From positions 1-6,692 of the forward strand of contig CAKUKJ010000137.1 of assembly GCA_934662525.1 (NCBI GenBank): a stretch of 6,692 nucleotides of DNA, written 5' to 3'. Under the pieces are notes generated by a model. That model worked only from the letters and a program-made list of their open reading frames with translations, did no database searches and had not been told where the DNA came from. A program made the translations under genes and the position numbers. Shown here in pieces: positions 1-4,914 of this stretch (position 1 is its first letter; the number at the start of each line of letters is the position of its first letter). This DNA comes from an uncultured Coriobacteriales bacterium (GTDB lineage: Bacteria; Actinomycetota; Coriobacteriia; Coriobacteriales; UMGS124).

Positions 1-453
1 TCGGAGCCATCTTCACGCACGGCCTGCGCGCTTGCCAAAAAGGCACGCGCCTCCGAGCAGGCAACCTCGAACACCGATGTGGCAGGGTAGCCGAACAAGC
101 CGGCCGAGATGAGAGGGAGGGCGACGCTGCCTGCACCCAGGCTTGCCGTCAGCTCCAACGCGCTGCGGTAGGCAGCGCGCAGAAGCCTCTCCTCGCCATG
201 CCGGCCGTCAATCCAACGCGGCCTGCGAGTGGACGATCCACTTCGCGCTCAGGCCGAACGCCGGTGTGTAAACGGCGCGCCCCGTGGGGCAGGGAGCAAT
301 CGCCGCACAGGCGGCGCCGAGCGCCTCGGCTCCGGCAGCCTTAAAGATGGCTCCGCACACGCCGCCGCCGGCAAGCAGCCTCTCGTTGGCCGCGTTTACG
401 ATGACGTCTGTCTTCATATGGGCGATATCGTTGCGCACGACGAAAAACGGCAT
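1..453 (-). pseudogene. Macro-domain (ADP-ribose-binding/deacylase) protein, frameshifted, 3' end outside window
   Basis: Macro domains bind ADP-ribose and often hydrolyse O-acetyl-ADP-ribose or ADP-ribosyl adducts in the cytoplasm. The start is ATG at 453, giving MPFFVVRNDIAHMKTD followed by NAAN (residues 20-23) and GGGVCGAIFKAAG (29-41), the ligand-binding signatures of the bacterial family. A TTG at 465 could add four residues. The initial frame runs through WIVHS and then hits a stop at 208-210. The other frame, entered near 218-223, carries the expected remainder: RWIDGRHGEERLL, AAYRSALELTASLG, VALPLISAGLFGYP, and continues to base 2 without a stop. Restoring GGGCCC where GGCC is now read would rebuild an uninterrupted HSQGPRWIDG junction, so a 2-base loss (or equivalent shift) explains the break. 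It could be a genuine pseudogene or an error in a G/C run. Family assignment is confident; gene status is not. Confidence 0.82.
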
Positions 454-476
454 GACTGATTCCAATCTTTTCCAGC

Positions 477-497
477 TTGCTGCCTTTTTGCTGCCTT
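477..497. repeat. 10-bp direct repeat TTGCTGCCTT, two copies at 11-bp period
   Basis: TTGCTGCCTT occurs at 477-486 and again at 488-497, separated by one base. The copies are in the predicted untranslated leader of the macro-domain gene, between its candidate -10 and its start. A period of 11 bp places both copies on about the same face of the helix, which would suit a dimeric DNA-binding protein, but a slippage duplication is equally possible. Confidence 0.55.
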
Positions 498-501
498 GGG
501 A

Positions 502-507
502 AGTATA
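502..507 (-). promoter_or_regulatory. Candidate -10 element (TATACT) for the macro-domain gene
   Basis: Read on the minus strand, TATACT lies about 48 bases ahead of the ATG at 453, a leader length similar to the other candidate promoters here. No convincing TTGACA-like -35 stands 16-18 bases upstream, so this rests on the -10 match and spacing alone. Confidence 0.35.
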
Positions 508-624
508 CGGCGCAATCGCCCGCGAGGATGCACGCCAAAGCAGGACAACGCCTCCGTGCTGCCGTGCCTTTGCCTCTTTGCCTATGCCCGCTTCGGTGCC
601 CTCGCTCCCCCAAGGCTCCTCCCG

Positions 625-641
625 CGCGCTATCATAGCGCG
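625..641. promoter_or_regulatory. Perfect 17-bp palindrome overlapping a candidate -10
   Basis: CGCGCTATCATAGCGCG is an exact inverted repeat with 8-bp arms around a single central C. It contains TATCAT (630-635) on the plus strand and TATGAT on the minus strand, both -10-like. It sits upstream of the lipid kinase. Transcription from this -10 would start near 642, leaving roughly 40 bases of leader before the GTG at 684. It could be an operator overlapping the promoter. No clear -35 is visible in either direction. Confidence 0.5.
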
Positions 642-683
642 TGCATGCCTTTGGCGATGGCGCATAGAGACGGGATATCAGCG

Positions 684-1667
684 GTGTTCAACTGGGGAAA
701 CACGCTCGTCATAGCGAATCCGGCAGCGCAGAGCGGGCGCGGGGAATCTGGAGCACGAAAGGTCGGGCAGGCCCTTGAGGAGGGAGCTGCGCCCGTCTCA
801 TCATACGCGCTGCACCTCACATCACGGCCGGGCGAAGCCGTCGAGGTGGCCGCAGAGGCATGCAGGTATGACACCGTGCTTGTGCTGGGCGGCGACGGCG
901 TCATCCACGAGGCGGTGAACGGCCTCACGCGCATCGACGCGGACGCGAGGCCCCGCCTGGGCGTACTCCCTTTGGGCTCGGGCAACGACTTTGCGCGCAC
1001 GTTGGGAATCGCGGCGCGAAACAACCCAGTGGCGGCGCTTCGCGAGCTTGCCCGCGACGGCGCCGAGCAAACACTTGACCTGGGATTTGTCAAAAGCGAC
1101 GTGGAACCCAACGGCATCTGGTTCATGCAGACGCTCTCGTTTGGCCTCGACGCCGCCATCGCGCTGGGCTCCATGGAGACACGCAAAGCGACGGGCGCGC
1201 ACGGCACGCGGCTCTTCGGCGCGCTGGGCCTCGACGTGTTCGCGCACAACCGCAGGCCGTTCCCCTACACGGCAAGGCTGTGGGAGACGCCCGAGGGCAG
1301 CCCGGTCGACCTGGCAGGCGAGGAGCTGATTTTTGCCGTGCAGGTGGGTCCCACCTACGGCGGGGGCTTTCGCATCTGCCCGGGCGCCTCCCCCACCGAC
1401 GGGTTCTTGAGCGTCTGCCGCAACGTCCGCGTCCCCAGCCTGCCGCACACGCTCGCCCTCTTCATGCGGGCGCGCCTGGGCCTGCATGCCGGCTCGTCGG
1501 CAGTGGAGTTTCGCCGCGCGGCGCGCATCGAACTCGCCTTCGCCCGCCGTGTGCCTCCCTGCCAGGCCGACGGCGAGCCCGTGCATGGCACGCGCTATGA
1601 GATATCGAGCGTCCCCCGCGCGCTCAAGGTCATCACGGGAAGCAAGCGCCGAGGAACCGTGGACTAA
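684..1667 (+). CDS. YegS/DgkB-type lipid kinase (diacylglycerol kinase catalytic domain)
   Basis: The family phosphorylates diacylglycerol or related lipids with ATP at the inner face of the membrane, returning lipid to phospholipid synthesis; the exact substrate is not predictable here. From GTG 684 the protein has 327 residues, normal for the family. It shows NTLVIANPAAQSGRG (6-20), the nucleotide-binding GGDG (69-72) followed by VIHEAVNGL, then LPLGSGNDFARTLG (95-108), and a beta-rich C-terminal part with GGGFRICPGASPTDGFL (226-242) and QADGEPV (294-300), as in DgkB and YegS. GTG 684 is preferred because GACGGGA lies 8 bases upstream. ATG 657 and ATG 645 are in frame but lack a ribosome site, and 645 would sit almost on the expected transcription start. 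The frame is open further upstream to 477 but that part shows no family similarity. It is convergent with the hydrolase, 58 bases apart, and probably monocistronic. Confidence 0.9.
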   Translation: MFNWGNTLVIANPAAQSGRGESGARKVGQALEEGAAPVSSYALHLTSRPGEAVEVAAEACRYDTVLVLGGDGVIHEAVNGLTRIDADARPRLGVLPLGSGNDFARTLGIAARNNPVAALRELARDGAEQTLDLGFVKSDVEPNGIWFMQTLSFGLDAAIALGSMETRKATGAHGTRLFGALGLDVFAHNRRPFPYTARLWETPEGSPVDLAGEELIFAVQVGPTYGGGFRICPGASPTDGFLSVCRNVRVPSLPHTLALFMRARLGLHAGSSAVEFRRAARIELAFARRVPPCQADGEPVHGTRYEISSVPRALKVITGSKRRGTVD

Positions 1668-1725
1668 CTCGCCGGTCCCTCACGACGCCATCCCGACGCC
1701 CCTTGCATATGCGCCGCGCTCAGGG

Positions 1726-2463
1726 CTACCCCTCCATAGCCTCGGCAATCGCCTCGGCGGCCTGTACTTGCTGGTCATGTGCGGAGATAGTCGCCTCGCC
1801 GTCGCCGTCCTGGGGGCCGTAGTCTGCAAATCCGGCATGGTTGCCGCCCTCAATCACCAGCGTTTGGGCGCCGCTGGGCAAGTTGGCCTCGCACTCTGCG
1901 AGCTTCTGACGGTTGAGCACCCCGTCGGCGCTGCCGTACATCGTCTCGACCTTCAGGCCAGTTCCAGAAAGGTCGGCCGTGGAGTACGCGGCAAGCAGGG
2001 CGACGCCGGCGAGCTTGTCGGGGTTGTTGGCCGCAAACTGGGCGGCCATGGCACCGCCGAGCGAGTGGCCACCCACCCACCAGGTGCCCACATGCGGATA
2101 GGCAGCCATCACGTCGCCTGCCGCGTTTACATCGAAGAAAGCGAAGTTGAACGGCATCTTCACCACGGCACAGAACACGCCGCGCTGCGCCAGCTCGCAT
2201 GCAAGGGGCACATAGGCCGCCGGGTCGACCTTGGCCCCGGGATACAGGATGAGCCCGTGGGCAGCTTCCTGGTCGCCCACCGCATATGCCGCGGGGGTCT
2301 CGACCACGGGCACCGCCGACTCTTCCGCCTCACCTGCCTCGACAAGCCCGACCGCAGTGCTGCCGGCATGGTAATAGTCGGCCGCGTACACCGCAAACGC
2401 CACGCAGCATGCCGCCAGCACAGCCATAATCCCAACCGCAACCCGCTTGACCCACGTATGCAT
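1726..2463 (-). CDS. Membrane-anchored alpha/beta hydrolase (Abhydrolase_5/dienelactone hydrolase-like)
   Basis: An alpha/beta-hydrolase of 245 residues, probably an esterase or similar hydrolase with unknown substrate. A short positive N-terminus (K6, R7) is followed by one hydrophobic segment at about 8-27, so the catalytic domain should face outside the cytoplasm, anchored to the membrane. The sequence LAAC at 16-19 resembles a lipobox, but hydrophobic residues continue past the Cys, so a membrane anchor is more likely than a lipoprotein. After YYHAG come LILYPGAKVDPAAYVPL (71-87) and VKMPFNFAFFDVNAAGDV (101-118), the nucleophile elbow GHSLGG (Ser134), SADGVLN with Asp180, and EGGNHAGF with His209, a complete triad in the usual order. 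The start at 2463 is chosen for its GGGAG site 5 bases upstream; ATG 2475 and longer starts up to 2613 lack one. It follows the flavoprotein by 183 bases and a strong stem-loop, so it likely has its own promoter. Confidence 0.9.
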   Translation of the reverse strand: MHTWVKRVAVGIMAVLAACCVAFAVYAADYYHAGSTAVGLVEAGEAEESAVPVVETPAAYAVGDQEAAHGLILYPGAKVDPAAYVPLACELAQRGVFCAVVKMPFNFAFFDVNAAGDVMAAYPHVGTWWVGGHSLGGAMAAQFAANNPDKLAGVALLAAYSTADLSGTGLKVETMYGSADGVLNRQKLAECEANLPSGAQTLVIEGGNHAGFADYGPQDGDGEATISAHDQQVQAAEAIAEAMEG

Positions 2464-2468
2464 GCCCA

Positions 2469-2473
2469 CTCCC
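2469..2473 (-). promoter_or_regulatory. Ribosome binding site GGGAG deciding the hydrolase start
   Basis: GGGAG on the minus strand lies 5 bases before ATG 2463. It overlaps the competing in-frame ATG at 2475, which has no such site ahead of it, so 2463 is the better start. Confidence 0.6.
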
Positions 2474-2515
2474 ATAGTCGCCCGTTGCATCAAGTTCGTT
2501 TGCACATGAGCCCGC

Positions 2516-2521
2516 ATCATA
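2516..2521 (-). promoter_or_regulatory. Candidate -10 element (TATGAT) for the hydrolase
   Basis: The minus strand reads CGCGCTATGATGCGG, with TATGAT about 52 bases ahead of ATG 2463. TTGAAG lies 14 bases upstream, closer than the usual 16-18, so the -35 is doubtful. The surrounding GCGC-CTATGAT string recurs upstream of the LuxR-type gene and, inverted, in the 625-641 palindrome. Confidence 0.45.
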
Positions 2522-2569
2522 GCGCGTTGCTGCGACTTCAACGAGGCAGACACGGGCCAAGTCCATACG

Positions 2570-2603
2570 AAGGCCCAGCCACCCATGAGGGCAGCCGGGC
2601 CTT
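2570..2603 (-). terminator. 15-bp stem-loop, likely transcription terminator of the flavoprotein gene
   Basis: On the minus strand AAGGCCCGGCTGCCC and GGGTGGCTGGGCCTT pair over all 15 positions (12 Watson-Crick, 3 G-U) around a TCAT loop. It begins 43 bases after the flavoprotein stop. In plus-strand RNA the three G-U pairs become C-A mismatches, so the fold favours the minus-strand transcript. There is no run of T after it, only CTT at the base of the stem, so it may be a factor-assisted terminator or a 3'-end stabiliser. Confidence 0.6.
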
Positions 2604-2646
2604 GATGCAACATTATTCAAGACGGCAGGAACCGCAGCGCCGAGCC

Positions 2647-4641
2647 TTACTTCTCGGGAGCTGCCTCGCCCTCAGCGGGAGCCGCCTCGCCCTCAGCGGC
2701 AGCGTCGGCAGCGGGAGCGTCACCGGCGCCCTCGGCGTCGCCGCCGGCGGTCGGGGCCGGGCCCATGCCGCCCTTGTCGGACTGCTTGGGCTCGGCGTTG
2801 TTCTTGCCCAGCGTGGTGGCCTCGTCGAGGTCGCCCGTGGCCAGGAACTCACCCAGCGTGTAGCCCAGCGTGAGGCACATGCCGATGGACACGCCGTTCA
2901 TGATGCCGTTGTAGCCCATGGGGAAGCGGCCGCCGCAGGTGTTGCCACAGGCGTACAGGCCCTTGATAGGCTCGAAGCCCTGGCCCTGAACCTGCTGGTC
3001 ACCGGTGCAAAGCAGGCCGGAAGTAGCAACGAGCGAGCCGCCGCCCACGCGCTTGGAGCCCACGAAGCCGTAGAAGGGCGGCGTTGCGATGGGCCACAGC
3101 ATCTCGGGGTCGCGACCGAACTCCTCGTCGAGGCCCGCGTCGTGCGCGGCGTTCCAAGCCTCGATCTCGGCGATGGCGTTTGCGGCCACGCCCTCCTCCA
3201 TGCCCATGTAGGAGAACAGCTCCTCCAGGGTGTCGGCGCAGTAGAGGTACTTGCCGCTCGTGTCGTCGCCGTCGGCGCCGGTGCCCTGCGCGGCCTCCAT
3301 GTACTCGCCGATCTGGTTGACGGAGTCCTCATGCCAATCCTTGAGGGCGAGGTGGCCGGCGATCTGGTTGAGCAGCACGGTCTTCCAGTCGGAGTCCCAC
3401 ACGCTGTAGATGATGTCGCCGGGCTGGCGGGCGACGGCGCAGCCGGAGAGCAGCGGTCCGCCGTAGGCCTCGTTGCAGAAGCGCTTGCCGTATTTGTTGA
3501 GCCAGATGGTCTCGGCGCCCTCCATCGGGCTCATCGGGAAGCTGGCATGGCTGCCCATGTCTCCGCCGGTGCCGATCTCCACCTTGGCGCCGATGCGCAT
3601 GGCCATCGCAATGCCACTGCCGTCGCGGCCCGACATGGCCGAGCAGTCCTTGTACTCGCCCAGCGCGTAGTTCTCCGCACAGATGGCGTTGTACATCTGG
3701 GAGTTCGAGCCGATGTCGCCGCAGGCAAGCACGACCGCGTCGGCGTCGATCTCGATGTAGGAACCGTCGGCAGCCTCGCAGATGACGCCCGTGACCTCGG
3801 TGCTGTCGTCGTTGTGCACAAGGCGGACGGCCTTGGTCTCGTACATGAACTGAGCGCCGGCGTCCTTGGCCTTCTGCTGGCTGCGGATAACGGCCTCCTG
3901 CAGGCCCACCGAGCCGCCGAAGTTGGGCGTGCCCACATACGAGGTGAAGATGCCCTTCTTGTAGTTGTAGCCGTCCACGACGGGCCAGTTGAGGCAGACG
4001 ATGTCGGCCTTCTCCTCGTCGGTGAAGCCGTCGATGAACCAGTCGAACGCCTCGCCGGAGCGATAGGCGAAGTCGCGCACGAACTTGGGGTTGGCGCGGC
4101 CGGCGCCGTAAATCTGATACTCGTTCATAAACTCGGTCTCGTCGTAGCGAGGCACGCCGTTGATGTCCATCTGCCAGGAGGAGTTGAGATGGCCCACGTC
4201 GTTGCCGAGAACCATGAAGTTCTCCTCGGTCTGCGGGTCGACCACGATGACGTCGGCGCCGAGCTCGGCGGCATGGCGGGCGACGGCAGTGCCGGCATGG
4301 CCTGCGCCGCACACGACGATGTGGGTCGTGTAGGTCTGGGCGATGTCAGTGATCTCGGGCTCCTCGCCGAGCCAGCCGGCGCCGAGCACCTCGCCCATCG
4401 TCTTGCCCTCGTTGCCGCTGAACTGCATGCCGGCCGTAGCGGTGGCCTCGGCGGCAGCGGCATCGCCCTCGGCCGCAGGAGCACCGGCGGGCGCCTCCTC
4501 GGCAAGTGCCGTGCCTGCCACGGCGGCCGCCGCAACGGCTGCGCCGGCGCCGGCCACAAACCCGCGGCGCGTCATCGACGCGGGCAGCGGAATGGCGCCG
4601 CGAACCTTCGAAAGCTCGTTTACAACCTGTGCCTTGTTCAT
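2647..4641 (-). CDS. Tat-exported FAD-binding reductase, fumarate/urocanate reductase superfamily (flavocytochrome c3-like flavoprotein)
   Basis: An exported flavoprotein of 664 residues that should reduce an organic acceptor, probably in anaerobic respiration. The N-terminus carries a twin-arginine signal (SMTRRGF, Arg25-Arg26), an Ala-rich hydrophobic stretch and an ALA cleavage site near residue 47, then an Ala/Glu/Gly linker (48-71). The FAD Rossmann motif is HIVVCGAGHAGTAVARHAAELG with GxGxxG at 112-117. Further family blocks are VVLACGDIG (303-311), SGRDGSGIAMAMRIGA (337-352), KYGKRFCNEAYGG (383-395) and the C-terminal FAD block GLYACGNTCGGRF to SIGM (561-588). There is no CxxCH haem site, so electrons must come from a separate cytochrome, not found here. 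Residues 611-664 are a low-complexity tail. Start ATG 4641 has AGAAAGGGA 6 bases upstream; an in-frame ATG six codons earlier and one at 4710 lack a site. Several canonical fumarate reductase residues seem absent, so the substrate is unknown. Confidence 0.93.
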   Translation of the reverse strand: MNKAQVVNELSKVRGAIPLPASMTRRGFVAGAGAAVAAAAVAGTALAEEAPAGAPAAEGDAAAAEATATAGMQFSGNEGKTMGEVLGAGWLGEEPEITDIAQTYTTHIVVCGAGHAGTAVARHAAELGADVIVVDPQTEENFMVLGNDVGHLNSSWQMDINGVPRYDETEFMNEYQIYGAGRANPKFVRDFAYRSGEAFDWFIDGFTDEEKADIVCLNWPVVDGYNYKKGIFTSYVGTPNFGGSVGLQEAVIRSQQKAKDAGAQFMYETKAVRLVHNDDSTEVTGVICEAADGSYIEIDADAVVLACGDIGSNSQMYNAICAENYALGEYKDCSAMSGRDGSGIAMAMRIGAKVEIGTGGDMGSHASFPMSPMEGAETIWLNKYGKRFCNEAYGGPLLSGCAVARQPGDIIYSVWDSDWKTVLLNQIAGHLALKDWHEDSVNQIGEYMEAAQGTGADGDDTSGKYLYCADTLEELFSYMGMEEGVAANAIAEIEAWNAAHDAGLDEEFGRDPEMLWPIATPPFYGFVGSKRVGGGSLVATSGLLCTGDQQVQGQGFEPIKGLYACGNTCGGRFPMGYNGIMNGVSIGMCLTLGYTLGEFLATGDLDEATTLGKNNAEPKQSDKGGMGPAPTAGGDAEGAGDAPAADAAAEGEAAPAEGEAAPEK
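2656..2697. repeat. 21-bp tandem repeat, two copies, inside the flavoprotein C-terminal tail
   Basis: Two adjacent 21-base units (2656-2676 and 2677-2697) differ by a single base. They encode the repeated AEGEAAP segment at the C-terminus (AEGEAAPAEGEAAPEK). Because the period is a multiple of three, copy-number change would lengthen or shorten the tail without shifting the frame. Confidence 0.75.
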
Positions 4642-4647
4642 GTCTGA

Positions 4648-4656
4648 TCCCTTTCT
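4648..4656 (-). promoter_or_regulatory. Ribosome binding site AGAAAGGGA of the flavoprotein gene
   Basis: AGAAAGGGA on the minus strand ends 6 bases before ATG 4641. It lies inside a 9-bp direct repeat: CAGACATGA occurs twice at an 18-base period (4638-4646 and 4656-4664). Each copy contains an in-frame ATG; only the downstream one has this site in front of it. Confidence 0.65.
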
Positions 4657-4745
4657 CATGTCTGGGATATCCGATGTGGCGGGCCGTGCTCCCCGCCGGG
4701 CATCTGCCACACTAGGCGCGCACTCATGCCCCGGACATTGCTCGC

Positions 4746-4801
4746 AGATGGTGAATTTGCCAGAACCCGAACCTCACCACGAGATGGTTAGATGGTATCT
4801 A
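4746..4801. promoter_or_regulatory. Candidate operator region: three AGATGGT copies and a TAGAT-GGT-ATCTA dyad
   Basis: AGATGGT occurs at 4746-4752, 4782-4788 and 4790-4796. The last copy is embedded in a 5-bp inverted repeat, TAGATGGTATCTA (4789-4801). All lie in the 273-base divergent region between the flavoprotein and the LuxR-type regulator, where the regulator's binding site would be expected. This stretch is also less GC-rich than the surrounding genes. Assignment as an operator is inference. Confidence 0.4.
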
Positions 4802-4871
4802 TCAGGCATTTCAAGAGAAAAGGGGAGTGAAATCGCACAAACTTGGTATCGCGCTGGCGGGCGCGGCGCAC

Positions 4872-4877
4872 TATGAT
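4872..4877 (+). promoter_or_regulatory. Candidate -10 element (TATGAT) for the LuxR-type regulator
   Basis: GGCGCACTATGATGGG places TATGAT 37 bases ahead of GTG 4915, giving a leader of about 30 bases. A TTGGTA at 4843-4848 is 23 bases upstream, too far for a normal -35. A weak core promoter needing an activator would fit, but that is inference. Confidence 0.45.
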
Positions 4878-4914
4878 GGGTCACATCTCAAGCGGCGTTT
4901 GAATAGGGAGACAC

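Noticed and set aside
477..683. Upstream extension of the lipid-kinase frame
   Set aside because: The extra residues lack family similarity, overlap the palindrome and candidate promoter, and no ribosome site precedes any earlier start.
1722..1743. Small inverted repeat GGCTA...TAGCC between the kinase and hydrolase
   Set aside because: The stem has only 5 bp with an 8-base loop, overlaps the hydrolase stop codon and has no T-run; too weak to call a terminator.
3329..4312. Minus-strand 327-codon frame extremely rich in arginine
   Set aside because: It is a shifted frame of the flavoprotein gene; the composition is a by-product of GC-rich codons.
1486..4647. Open plus-strand frame of 1053 codons antisense to the hydrolase and flavoprotein
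   Set aside because: It covers two well-supported minus-strand genes and shows Gly/Val/Ala/His-rich sequence with no recognisable domain. Long antisense frames are expected in GC-rich coding DNA.
4665..4672. GGATATCC palindrome upstream of the flavoprotein
   Set aside because: Only 8 bp and single; does not stand out from chance and is not repeated in the control region.
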